Part shown: piece after piece, positions 7,086-15,181 of the stretch
Layout: every line of letters begins with the position of its first letter
Numbering within the stretch: the first letter of the stretch is position 1
NCBI GenBank assembly: GCA_947458575.1
Contig: CANHBE010000028.1
Span: forward strand, 1-16,446
Direction: 5' to 3'
From: Flavobacteriaceae bacterium
Lineage (GTDB): Bacteria; Bacteroidota; Bacteroidia; Flavobacteriales; Flavobacteriaceae
Length of the DNA: 16,446 bases
Position numbers and translations under genes: made by a program
Notes under the pieces: model-generated
What the model was told of the DNA's origin: nothing
The model's database searches: none
Seen by the model: the letters and a program-made list of their open reading frames with translations, nothing else

Positions 7086-7925
7086 TTGAAAAAAAGAAAG
7101 GTAGAATTGGTAGTGATTTCCGACGTTCACTTGGGAACATTTGGCTGCCACGCGAAAGAATTATTGAATTATTTGAATTCGATTAAGCCAAAGACTTTGG
7201 TTTTGAATGGGGATTTTATAGATATCTGGCAGTTTAGAAAATCATACTTCCCGGCAGTTCATTTAAAGGTCATTAAGAAAATACTTTCGATGGCAACTAA
7301 AGGCACAAAGGTTTATTATGTTACAGGCAATCATGATGAATTATTACGGAAGTTCAGCGACACCGTTATGGGCAGTTTTTCAGTCGTTGACAAATTGGTT
7401 TTGGAACTAGATGACAAGAAAGCTTGGATTTTTCATGGTGATGTCTTTGATGTTTCGGTTCAACACTCAAAATGGATTGCAAAACTGGGTGGATTTGGCT
7501 ATGATTATTTGATTCTAGCGAATCGTTTTGTGAATTGGTGTTTACATCAAATGGGGAAAGAACCGTACTCTTTCTCCAAGAAAATCAAGGCTAGCGTAAA
7601 AAAAGCAGTAAAACATATTTCAGATTTTGAGACTACGGCAACAGATTTAGCCATTGAGAAAAACTATGATTATGTCATTTGTGGACATATACATGAACCG
7701 AAAATTGTTACCAAATCTAACAAAAACGGAGCAACTACTTATCTCAATTCAGGCGATTGGGTTGAAAATTTAACGGCTTTGGAATATCATTCGAAGCGTT
7801 GGAGGTTGTATCGCTACAGCGAATGTAATTATACGGAAGATGATGACTTACTGGAGATGGAAACTAACATCAGTCAACAGATTGTTGCATCGATTGTTTT
7901 TTCCAAGCATATAAACTCGTATTAG
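7086..7925 (+). CDS. LpxH-like UDP-2,3-diacylglucosamine diphosphatase (calcineurin-like phosphoesterase)
   Basis: A 279-residue metallophosphoesterase of the LpxH type. LpxH cleaves UDP-2,3-diacylglucosamine to lipid X and UMP in lipid A synthesis, at the cytoplasmic face of the inner membrane. The di-metal motifs are complete: SDVHLG (D13, H15), NGDFIDIW (D43), GNHDELLR (N82, H83, D84), HGDVFD (H117) and CGHIHEP (H201, H203). Start is a TTG at 7086: an in-frame stop lies at 7065-7067, no ATG lies between that stop and the first motif, and the resulting MKKRKVELVVISDVHLG fits the family. The family also contains phosphoesterases with other substrates, so LpxH function is probable but unproven. 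It is divergent from aroC and followed by an outer-membrane protein gene. Confidence 0.82.
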   Translation: MKKRKVELVVISDVHLGTFGCHAKELLNYLNSIKPKTLVLNGDFIDIWQFRKSYFPAVHLKVIKKILSMATKGTKVYYVTGNHDELLRKFSDTVMGSFSVVDKLVLELDDKKAWIFHGDVFDVSVQHSKWIAKLGGFGYDYLILANRFVNWCLHQMGKEPYSFSKKIKASVKKAVKHISDFETTATDLAIEKNYDYVICGHIHEPKIVTKSNKNGATTYLNSGDWVENLTALEYHSKRWRLYRYSECNYTEDDDLLEMETNISQQIVASIVFSKHINSY

Positions 7926-7982
7926 TTAATAAGAATGTTCATGATTTTATTGTGTTCATGGACTTTTTGCATTTGAAATGGC

Positions 7983-7990
7983 TACTTTTG
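7983..7990 (+). promoter_or_regulatory. -7 box for the outer-membrane protein gene
   Basis: TACTTTTG matches TAnnTTTG exactly and ends 24 bases before the ATG at 8015. No TTG sits at the ideal spacing. It supports the start at 8015, since it lies inside the longer reading frame that opens at 7952. Confidence 0.4.
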
Positions 7991-8014
7991 CAAAAATCTA
8001 AAAATCAAAAACAA

Positions 8015-8497
8015 ATGAAAAGATTATTTTTTACGGTAGCTCTATTGGTTGGATTAATCTGGAACGGTAATGCGCAAAAAATTTCAGAAAACGCTTTGGG
8101 TTTGCGATTGGGTGATAACGATGGGTTTGGTGCTGAAATATCTTATCAACGTGCGCTAGGAAGTTCAAATCGACTGGAAGGAAATTTGGGTTGGAGAAAT
8201 AGTCGAAATGTTGATGCCATCAAATTGACTGGTTTATATCAATGGGTTTGGAATATCGATGGAAACTTTAACTGGTATGCCGGACTTGGCGGTGGTCTTG
8301 GTTCATGGAGATATAACAAAGACGGCGCATCCGACAGTGGCAGTTTTGTTTTTGCTGCTGGAGATATTGGTATTGAGTACGACTTTGATATCCCTTTATT
8401 GCTTTCGTTAGATTTCCGACCGGAGTTTGGTGGCAGTGGCTACTATGAAAACAATTATGGCTCTGATATTGCGATTTCTGTAAGATATCAATTTTAA
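8015..8497 (+). CDS. Small outer-membrane beta-barrel protein
   Basis: A 160-residue exported protein. A Sec signal peptide (MKRLFFTVALLVGLIWNGNAQ, cleavage probably after the Ala-Gln) is followed by alternating polar/aromatic beta strands with many Gly, Tyr and Trp residues. It ends in SVRYQF, with the C-terminal Phe expected of a strand recognised by the BAM machinery. The length fits an eight-stranded barrel. The function is unknown and no enzyme motif is visible. An upstream in-frame ATG at 7952 would bury the signal peptide behind 21 extra residues, and a promoter box falls within that extension, so 8015 is preferred. It is separated from the lpxH-like gene by 89 bases and closed by a strong terminator. 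Confidence 0.8.
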   Translation: MKRLFFTVALLVGLIWNGNAQKISENALGLRLGDNDGFGAEISYQRALGSSNRLEGNLGWRNSRNVDAIKLTGLYQWVWNIDGNFNWYAGLGGGLGSWRYNKDGASDSGSFVFAAGDIGIEYDFDIPLLLSLDFRPEFGGSGYYENNYGSDIAISVRYQF

Positions 8498-8510
8498 TCA
8501 AGGAAAGAAT

Positions 8511-8548
8511 CAATAAAAAATCCACTATTTCTAGTGGATTTTTTATTG
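8511..8548. terminator. Bidirectional intrinsic terminator
   Basis: A 17-bp perfect stem (8511-8527 with 8532-8548) closes a TTTC loop. The core TCCACTA is flanked by A- and T-runs, so it works in both directions. It serves the + strand outer-membrane protein gene and the convergent minus-strand lipoprotein gene, whose last codons overlap the stem. Confidence 0.88.
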
Positions 8549-8980
8549 AATGAGAATTTCTTTTTTCGAGTTTATTTTTACAATCGTGTACGGATAATAA
8601 AAAACTTCTTTCTCTTCCTGCACTTTCGACTTAGGCTCGTTGTCTTTTGTGAAAATGATAATTTGGTTTGGACTTTCTTCGACTTTTTCCACTGTTATAC
8701 TGTGTCCGAGGCTTGTCTTTTCTCCCATATTTAAAATCACAAAATTTGCTGTATTGATGTCGCTTCCCATGATTTTCTTCCCAAGCGTTTCATCGTTCTG
8801 CAACATTTTTATTTCGCGTTCTTCGGATAGTATTTCGAAAAAGCGAATCGTAGCGCCACCGTCTTCTCGGACAGTCAAAATTTCAAATAAGGGTTTAGTT
8901 TCAGTAGCTGAACGATTTGTACTACAAGAGATTACAAAAGTCACAAACAGTAAGGCAATAATCCTTTTTACACTTGTCAT
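8543..8980 (-). CDS. Lipoprotein with PrcB-like C-terminal domain
   Basis: A 145-residue protein with a lipoprotein signal: MTSVKRIIAL, a hydrophobic core and the lipobox VISC, with C19 as the lipidated residue. It should sit in a periplasm-facing or outer membrane. The C-terminal part (about 78-145) has NFVILNMGEKTSLGHSI, then a central strand, then YYPYTIVKI. This order resembles the PrcB C-terminal domain, found in a protein that helps processing by the PrtP protease complex in Treponema. That assignment rests on pattern only and is moderate. An alternative ATG at 9001 would overlap the bshA stop by 8 bases and add 7 residues before the signal peptide; I prefer 8980, which gives a normal n-region. 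It is probably co-transcribed with bshA. Confidence 0.62.
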   Translation of the reverse strand: MTSVKRIIALLFVTFVISCSTNRSATETKPLFEILTVREDGGATIRFFEILSEEREIKMLQNDETLGKKIMGSDINTANFVILNMGEKTSLGHSITVEKVEESPNQIIIFTKDNEPKSKVQEEKEVFYYPYTIVKINSKKEILIQ

Positions 8981-8993
8981 CGGTCTAATGGTT

Positions 8994-10127
8994 TTAGGCA
9001 TAGATACTAATTGCTCTCAAATACAACTCTTCGTATATTGGTAGAATATTCTGAATGTCAAATTGCTTCGCCGTTGCAAGTGCATTTGATTTGAACTCGT
9101 TTAACGTTGCATCATCTTTCAATATCTTAATTGCATTCTTTGCCATGTCTTGGATATCACCAACCTCACTGAGGTAACCTGAAATTCCATCAAAATTAAC
9201 TTCTGGAAGTCCGCCGGAATTACTCGAAATAACAGGTACGCTCAATGCCATCGCCTCAAGTGCCGCTAGACCAAAACTTTCTGTTTCTGAGGGTAATAAG
9301 AACAAGTCAGAATAACTAAGAATACGATCAATCTCATTACTATTGCCAAAGAAAATGACTTTTTCATGAATTCCCAGATCGAAGCAAAGACGCTCAGCCT
9401 TCTCCTTTTCCGGTCCATCTCCTACCATCATTAATTTAGCCGGAATTTGCTGTTGAATCTCGTAAAAGATTTTAATCACATCAGGAATTCTCTTTACTTT
9501 TCTAAAATTACTGATGTGAGTGATTACTCTTTCATTTTCTTTCGCAATTACAGAGCGATAGCAAGGAATGGAAGAATCGTCTATGTTCTTATTTAGTTCA
9601 ATAAAATTTGGAATCACTTCAATATCATTTGTAATATTAAAAAGTTTCAAAGTCTCATTTCTCAAACTTTTTGATACTGAGGTTACGATATCTGATTTGT
9701 TAATGCTGAAAGTAACAGCTGGTTTGTAATAAGGATGATTACCGACTAGTGTAATGTCGGTTCCGTGAAGCGTGGTTACCATCGGAATTTCTATTCCTTC
9801 TTCTTTCAAAATTTGTTTGGCCATATATCCGGCGTAGGCGTGTGGAATGGCATAATGCACGTGCATAAGTTCAATCTTATATAACTTAACCATATCAACC
9901 AATTTGCTGGATAAGGCTAATTCGTATGGTTGGTAATGAAACAGTGGATATTCCGGAACATTTACTTCATGGTAGTGGACATTTGGGTTTAATAGTGCCA
10001 AACGAACCGGTTGACTGTACGTAATAAAATGAATTTCGTGGCCACGTCTAGCCAGCTCAAGTCCCAGTTCTGTAGCAACTACACCACTTCCACCAAAGGT
10101 CGGATAACAAACAATTGCTATTTTCAT
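8994..10127 (-). CDS. bshA: N-acetyl-alpha-D-glucosaminyl L-malate synthase
   Basis: A GT4-family glycosyltransferase that joins N-acetylglucosamine from UDP-GlcNAc to L-malate, the first step of bacillithiol synthesis in the cytoplasm. The 377-residue length is normal for BshA. Diagnostic segments are MKIAIVCYPTFGGSGVVATELG at 1-22, VHYAIPHAYAGYMAKQIL (about 90-107), HGTDITLVG at 121-129 and the GT4 EX7E motif ESFGLAALE at 283-291. The frame is open upstream to 10268, but the extra 47 residues have no family counterpart, and the ATG at 10127 gives the canonical N-terminus. The other bacillithiol genes (bshB, bshC) are not in the window. It lies 147 bases after the GH3 fusion gene and just ahead of the PrcB-like lipoprotein. 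Confidence 0.93.
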   Translation of the reverse strand: MKIAIVCYPTFGGSGVVATELGLELARRGHEIHFITYSQPVRLALLNPNVHYHEVNVPEYPLFHYQPYELALSSKLVDMVKLYKIELMHVHYAIPHAYAGYMAKQILKEEGIEIPMVTTLHGTDITLVGNHPYYKPAVTFSINKSDIVTSVSKSLRNETLKLFNITNDIEVIPNFIELNKNIDDSSIPCYRSVIAKENERVITHISNFRKVKRIPDVIKIFYEIQQQIPAKLMMVGDGPEKEKAERLCFDLGIHEKVIFFGNSNEIDRILSYSDLFLLPSETESFGLAALEAMALSVPVISSNSGGLPEVNFDGISGYLSEVGDIQDMAKNAIKILKDDATLNEFKSNALATAKQFDIQNILPIYEELYLRAISIYA

Positions 10128-10274
10128 AGTATAAACTTCTTGAAACGAATTTAGGAATAAATAGTTTCGTAAGCCAGATAAAAATGCGTTAATTATTAAG
10201 AGTCTAACTGTCAGAACAAATACGAGTTGAACTACCTTGATACGGCATTCGCATGCTAGGTTTCGCAAATTAGA

Positions 10275-13250
10275 TTACCTGATGATCGCGTCATAGATTA
10301 TCTTCTGAATATCTTCACGGATATTTTCTTTTGACAGGGTATTTATGGAGGAATCGGGATATGTGCGATTGGATAGAAAAATGTAAATCAACTCTTCTTC
10401 AGGATCTGCCCAGGCTATCGTACCGGTAAAGCCAGTATGTCCGAAACTGGTCAGTGAAGCGCAGCCACAAGTTGGACCCGAACTGCCGGGCTGTTGCGGC
10501 TTATCGAATCCGATGCCTCTTCGATTTCCAACCTCACAGAAATAACAGGTGTTAAAATCTGTAAAGGTCTTCTCCGAGAAATACTGTCGATTGCCATAGT
10601 TTCCTTTTTGTAGGTACAGTTGCATCATTTTGGCAACATCAATGGCGTTTGAGAAAATACCGGCATGACCTCCTACTCCGCCTTCCATGGCAGCTTCCAT
10701 ATCATGAACATAACCCTGAATGACTTGATGTCGAAAATAATTATCAATCTCTGTAGGTGGAATCATTTCTTTTTCAAAAGAATGATTGAGCGGATTATAG
10801 CAGGTATTGTTCATTCCAAGCGAATTGAAAAATTGCTCAGCGACCAATTCGTCTAGTTTCTTTTCAGTTGCTTGTTCCAAGTAAGCTTTTAGTATGATGA
10901 AGGTGAAGTCACTATATTTATATTCCTTCTTAGGCAACAATTTACTGTTTACGATCATTTTCATAATCGTATCTTGATAGTCATTTCTGATGAATAAACT
11001 GTCTGCAACTTGTTTGGAGAATTGCTCTGTCGCTACTTTACTGTAGTACTTCTTTAATGGAATTTTTGCACTGTCTAAAGTGGCTTTATAGAACGGAATC
11101 CACGCTTGTAATCTTCCGTAATGCGATAGTAAATCTTTGAAAGAAATGTCTTGCTTGTCTGTGTTTTTGAAAACAGGTAGTAGTTCAGCAAGAGTAGTTT
11201 GCATCGTAATCTTCTGTTGATCATACTGCTGCATAACATTTGGCAATGTAGCAATAATCTTTGTTAACGAAGCCACATCGTAAACGGTATGATTTTCTAC
11301 TTTTGTTTTGTTCTCGTATGTGTAGTAACCAAATGACTTTTGATAGATTACTTTTCCTTTTCTGGCAATGAGAATTTGCATCCCTGGAGTCATTTTTTTT
11401 GCAATAGCGTAATTTGCGACATTTTCAATTCTAGCTAGTTTCCCCGAATCCATTGCTACATGTTCAGGTAATGCAAAACCCAAGCGATTAGAGGCTACAG
11501 TCGTCATACCGTCGCCTGCTTTGAAGACATTGTTGATAGAAACCGGTAATTTTCCTTTGGCTGTGATTGCTCCAAAAAGTAACTCGGCGGAAACTTTTTG
11601 TGCGATTTCGCTATTTTGATAAGAAACGACAACACCTTCAATTTCTTCGAAATATTGAATTGGAATTAAGGAATAAGGTTTTGTAAAGACATCTAAAATA
11701 GTCACGTTATTCTTTGCTATTTCCGACAACCAAAAAAGCTCTTTGTCTGTAAAGGCATGACTCTTCCATGCCTTATCGGATTTGTGAAATCCTACAATTA
11801 CTTTGGTATATAGTACTAATTCTTCGATGAGGCAATCAATATCTTCATCTTTGATTTCAACAACGTTTGTATATTTTTTTAAGGTGGAAAGAAACTCGCT
11901 GTTGATATCGTCCCCTAATTTGACATAGGCAATTCGTTCGTTCTCCAGATTCTTTAGCGGGAGAATGTCATCGTTATTTTTTAAGACTGTAATGGCGTTT
12001 TCGTACAATTCATATTGTAGAACATCGTTTTTGATTGGATTCAAGTCCGCCTGTAAATTCGGAATCGAAATGGGTTTGTAAGAATTCAATCCCGTTTTAT
12101 ACTTGTATTTCAATATTTTTTTTACCGAGTATTCCAATCGTTCATCAGTAATCATTCCCTCTTGGTATGCCACACAAAGTTTTTCAATCGCCATTGGCAC
12201 ATTCTCGGGGCATAAAAGAATATCATTTCCTGCCAGAAAAGCCTCCAAATCAATTTCACCTGGAGCCTTAAAGTTGGCGGCGGCTTTCATATTTAGTGCA
12301 TCAGTAAATATTAAACCTTTAAATCCCATTTGGTTCTTGAGAACATCAGTAATCATATTGTGTGAAACTGAAGAAGGTACATTATCACGAGGTTCTATAC
12401 TTGGAACATTCAAATGCGCGACCATCACTGATGCTAAACCTTCGGCGAATAGTTTTTTGTACGGATAAAGTTCAACTTCATCCAAACGTTCTCTCGAAAA
12501 ATTAATGGTCGGCAAGGCATGATGTGAATCAATTTCTGTGTCACCATGGCCGGGAAAATGTTTACCTGTTGCCAAAAGTCCTTGACTCTGATAGCCTTTC
12601 ATGACGGCAAGTGCACTCTCGGCAACATTTTCTTTTTCTTCGCCGAAGGAACGGAAACCGATAATAGGATTCTTCGGATTGGTATTGATGTCTAATACAG
12701 GAGCAAAATTAAAATGAACACCCAGTCGCTTGTTCTCGGCACCCATATTAGAACCCACTTTTTCAAGAAGATTTTTGTCTCGGATAGCTCCAAGTGTCAT
12801 ATTCCACGGATATCTATACGTTGAATCCAAACGCATACTCAAACCCCATTCTGCATCGACACCTATCAGCAGTGGTATTCTTGACTGCGCTTGAAATCGA
12901 TTGGTAAGCTTTGCCTGGCGTACGGGTCCACCCTGAAAAAAAATTAGTCCACCAATATTGTTTTCTTTAATGAGCTTATCAATACTCTTTGCATGCAGTG
13001 AGTCTTTATTGGAATACGCAGAAACCATAAACAATTGTCCGAGCTTTTCATGAAAACTCATGCTGTTGTATACGCTGTCAACCCATTTCTTTTGCATATC
13101 AGAGTCGTAATCTGCAGCGACTTGAGGAATTTTTTTTACGGGCGAAGGAACTTTAATTTCAGTTGTGCTGGTAATTGGAGTTTTCTTGGATGCACAACTC
13201 ATGATAATCAAGCTGCAGCAAAGCAATAAGTTGAATGATAGTCTTTTCAT
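10275..13250 (-). CDS. Lipoprotein fusion: NagZ-type GH3 beta-N-acetylglucosaminidase plus serine beta-lactamase-like hydrolase
   Basis: A 991-residue exported fusion. A lipoprotein signal (MKRLSFNLLL to MSC, C19 lipidated) precedes a GH3 N-terminal barrel (about 55-390). The barrel has the NagZ-specific loop KHFPGHGDTEIDSHH at 230-244, including the D241/H243 dyad, and the nucleophile D317 in FTDALNM. A GH3 C-terminal-like domain (about 410-575) follows, then a PF00144 serine hydrolase (about 600-991) with SLTK at 661-664 (S661, K664), YSD at 779-781 and HTG at 938-940. In Bacillus, NagZ strips GlcNAc from muropeptides and the separate serine hydrolase AmiE then removes the peptide; this protein looks like both steps joined. 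The activity of the second half could instead be DD-peptidase or esterase. The ATG at 13355 is rejected because it would place 35 residues before the signal. It starts 13 bases after the 160-aa gene. Confidence 0.88.
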   Translation of the reverse strand: MKRLSFNLLLCCSLIIMSCASKKTPITSTTEIKVPSPVKKIPQVAADYDSDMQKKWVDSVYNSMSFHEKLGQLFMVSAYSNKDSLHAKSIDKLIKENNIGGLIFFQGGPVRQAKLTNRFQAQSRIPLLIGVDAEWGLSMRLDSTYRYPWNMTLGAIRDKNLLEKVGSNMGAENKRLGVHFNFAPVLDINTNPKNPIIGFRSFGEEKENVAESALAVMKGYQSQGLLATGKHFPGHGDTEIDSHHALPTINFSRERLDEVELYPYKKLFAEGLASVMVAHLNVPSIEPRDNVPSSVSHNMITDVLKNQMGFKGLIFTDALNMKAAANFKAPGEIDLEAFLAGNDILLCPENVPMAIEKLCVAYQEGMITDERLEYSVKKILKYKYKTGLNSYKPISIPNLQADLNPIKNDVLQYELYENAITVLKNNDDILPLKNLENERIAYVKLGDDINSEFLSTLKKYTNVVEIKDEDIDCLIEELVLYTKVIVGFHKSDKAWKSHAFTDKELFWLSEIAKNNVTILDVFTKPYSLIPIQYFEEIEGVVVSYQNSEIAQKVSAELLFGAITAKGKLPVSINNVFKAGDGMTTVASNRLGFALPEHVAMDSGKLARIENVANYAIAKKMTPGMQILIARKGKVIYQKSFGYYTYENKTKVENHTVYDVASLTKIIATLPNVMQQYDQQKITMQTTLAELLPVFKNTDKQDISFKDLLSHYGRLQAWIPFYKATLDSAKIPLKKYYSKVATEQFSKQVADSLFIRNDYQDTIMKMIVNSKLLPKKEYKYSDFTFIILKAYLEQATEKKLDELVAEQFFNSLGMNNTCYNPLNHSFEKEMIPPTEIDNYFRHQVIQGYVHDMEAAMEGGVGGHAGIFSNAIDVAKMMQLYLQKGNYGNRQYFSEKTFTDFNTCYFCEVGNRRGIGFDKPQQPGSSGPTCGCASLTSFGHTGFTGTIAWADPEEELIYIFLSNRTYPDSSINTLSKENIREDIQKIIYDAIIR

Positions 13251-13263
13251 TTCAAAAAATGGA

Positions 13264-13746
13264 TTAAAAGAAGCGACTATGCCAGCTCTCTTTTGCGGGA
13301 ACTTCCCAGTTTTCATTCCATTCTTCGATGGTGTTGACCAAGTTATTAAATACAATCGTATTTCCCGAAACTGCGTGCTCTTTGGCCATTTTCTTGAATT
13401 CGATGAGCGGTTTGTGTGCTATATGTTGACCCAACTTAAAGGTGACATTCATTTTGTCTAACAAATCAACTTGATATTTTTGTTCAATTTCCTGAATGAA
13501 GGAAACGGATTTGTCAATTGAACAACCTGTTGCTACTTGGATTTCCTGATTGACAGCAAGTATGATAAAGCGACCATACTTCAACAAATAGGATGCTTCG
13601 AGGCTTGTGCCGTGTGCTTGCCATGTCTCGACGAATAACTGTAAGTCGTTTTCAATCGCATTTAGTTCGTCATCGGTAAATCTGCGATTCGATTGATAAA
13701 TCCAGATTTTAGATTCCGGCGGTAAGCTTTCGAAAGGAACGAGCAT
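13264..13746 (-). CDS. Conserved 160-aa protein of unknown function
   Basis: A soluble-looking 160-residue protein beginning MLVPFESLPPESKIWIYQSN. I recall this family in Bacteroidota genomes labelled ABC transporter ATPase, but no Walker A, Walker B or ABC signature is present and the length is too short, so that name looks wrong. Visible features: an N-terminal SKIWIYQSNRRF segment, an acidic helix with the aromatic LQLFVETWQAHG, a central ATGCSIDKS motif with a single Cys and a Ser/Thr-rich context, and a C-terminal VFNNLVNT then a Trp-rich tail. There is no signal peptide or membrane segment. It lies 26 bases after the CCG Fe-S gene and 13 bases before the GH3 fusion, so it is probably in an operon with one or both. 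I do not know its function. Confidence 0.75.
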   Translation of the reverse strand: MLVPFESLPPESKIWIYQSNRRFTDDELNAIENDLQLFVETWQAHGTSLEASYLLKYGRFIILAVNQEIQVATGCSIDKSVSFIQEIEQKYQVDLLDKMNVTFKLGQHIAHKPLIEFKKMAKEHAVSGNTIVFNNLVNTIEEWNENWEVPAKESWHSRFF

Positions 13747-13772
13747 AGTTATTAAGATTTAAAAAATAGGAG

Positions 13773-14564
13773 CTACAAATCTTGAGCATTGGCAATTAAC
13801 TCGGCGATATCCATCACTTTGATATCCTTTTCCATCTCTTTATTTTTAATACCATCAGTCATCATGGTATTGCAAAAAGGGCAGGCAGCGGCGATGATGT
13901 TTGGCGCAGTTTCAAGTGCATCTTCGGTTCTTTCAATATTCACTTCTTTATTGCCGGGCTCAGCGTCTTTAAACATTTGAGCGCCACCGGCACCGCAACA
14001 CAATCCGTTTGCGCGTGACCTTTTCATCTCGACCAATTCTGCATCCAATTTTTCAATCAAATCGCGAGGTGCTTCATAGATATTATTGGCTCGACCCAAA
14101 TAGCAAGGATCGTGAAAAGTTATCTTCTTGCCTTTAAATTGTCCGCCCTCAATGGTCAATCGACCTTGATCTAACAGTGATTTCAGGAATTCTGTGTGAT
14201 GAATAACTTCATAATTTCCGCCGAGCTCGGGATATTCATTTTTGAGCGTATTAAAACAATGCGGGCAGGCTGTAACGATTTTCTTAGCTTCGTAGGCATT
14301 GAGGACTTCGATATTCATCAAAGCTTGCATTTGGAACAGAAACTCATTTCCCGCTCTTTTTGCCGGATCACCGGTGCAGCTTTCCTCGGTTCCCAATACT
14401 GCAAAATCAACATTAGCTCTATTTAGAATACGCACAAATGCTTTTGTGATTTTTTTTGCTCTATCATCAAAACTACCGGCACAACCCACCCAGAATAAAA
14501 CCTCAGGTTGTTTGCCTTGTGCCAAGAGCTCTGCCATCGTCGGCACAGTTAATTGTTCTGCCAT
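13773..14564 (-). CDS. CCG-domain (Fe-S)-binding protein, HdrB/GlpC-like
   Basis: A 263-residue cytoplasmic protein with two cysteine-rich CCG-type modules. The first has C28 in WVGCAGSF, C63 in ESCTGD and the C100/C103 pair in TACPHCF. The second has C154 in HDPCYLGR, the C189-C190-G triplet in LCCGAGGAQMF and the C228/C231 pair in ACPFCNT. This pattern is known from HdrB/HdrD, GlpC, GlcF and LutA, where it binds a non-cubane or other Fe-S cluster and passes electrons to or from a partner. The likely partner is the membrane-bound dicluster protein upstream (15182 onward), making a split HdrCB-like complex. The real substrate is unknown. The HAD gene lies between them. Confidence 0.88.
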   Translation of the reverse strand: MAEQLTVPTMAELLAQGKQPEVLFWVGCAGSFDDRAKKITKAFVRILNRANVDFAVLGTEESCTGDPAKRAGNEFLFQMQALMNIEVLNAYEAKKIVTACPHCFNTLKNEYPELGGNYEVIHHTEFLKSLLDQGRLTIEGGQFKGKKITFHDPCYLGRANNIYEAPRDLIEKLDAELVEMKRSRANGLCCGAGGAQMFKDAEPGNKEVNIERTEDALETAPNIIAAACPFCNTMMTDGIKNKEMEKDIKVMDIAELIANAQDL

Positions 14565-14643
14565 ACTTTTATTGATTAAGCATTAATCCGGTTATTTGTT
14601 TTTAATTGTAAACAGCTAAACGGCTTAAAGAAATTATATTGTT

Positions 14644-15090
14644 TTATTCGTGTTTACCGTCATCAAATACTTGAATTGTCACTTCCTTTTCGATCAAGTC
14701 TGTAAATTTTCCTCGGTATCGTGTTGCCTTTACCAAGTGATTATCAATCCAATGATAATTACCGCCACGAGGTTTTCCGAATAAGATTCCGTGGTACTTG
14801 AATCCATGTTTTTTGAGCCATATTTCAGTATACTCACGATGTGCCTCTGTTCTCGACGTAAAGAAGAAAATAATATGTCCTTCATCATACCACTTATTAA
14901 GTGTGATTAGTGCATCCGGGTATAATTCTGCGGTAAGCATTCTCTCCGGCTCTTCGTTGGGAATATCATCGCAAATAGTTCCATCAATATCAATCAAGTA
15001 GTTTTTAATTCCCTCTGGCAATACAGGACTTATCGTATGCCCATTTTCACTAGCAGCAATTAACTGCTTGTCTAAATCTTCTGTTTTCAT
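14644..15090 (-). CDS. Small HAD-superfamily phosphatase-like protein
   Basis: A 148-residue protein with the HAD catalytic layout: motif I DIDGT at 34-38 (nucleophile D34, acid/base D36), motif II TSR at 78-80, the motif III lysine at K106 in FGKPRGG, and a motif IV-type acid in HWIDN (D116). It has little room for a cap domain, so the substrate could be a sugar phosphate or a larger molecule. I recall relatives labelled phosphoheptose isomerase in flavobacterial genomes, but there is no SIS domain here, so that label seems wrong. The gene is placed between the two Fe-S protein genes, with gaps of 91 and 79 bases, which suggests shared transcription or conserved synteny more than a known complex. 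Confidence 0.8.
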   Translation of the reverse strand: MKTEDLDKQLIAASENGHTISPVLPEGIKNYLIDIDGTICDDIPNEEPERMLTAELYPDALITLNKWYDEGHIIFFFTSRTEAHREYTEIWLKKHGFKYHGILFGKPRGGNYHWIDNHLVKATRYRGKFTDLIEKEVTIQVFDDGKHE

Positions 15091-15181
15091 TTTCGTTTTG
15101 TTTCTAATTTAATTTGCTAAAATTGATTAAAAACACCCTTAACCTCACCTATAAGAGAATTTTTACCTAAACTATTGTCTA

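Noticed and set aside
10128..10268. 47-residue N-terminal extension of bshA
   Set aside because: BshA proteins begin MKIAI and are about 377-380 residues; the extension is probably 5' untranslated sequence.
12103..12468. 121-codon open frame antisense to the GH3 domain
   Set aside because: It is a shadow of a well-conserved GH3 region, with no supporting motif or promoter.
13251..13355. 35-residue extension of the GH3 fusion
   Set aside because: It would bury the lipoprotein signal peptide and overlaps the end of the preceding 160-aa gene in another frame.
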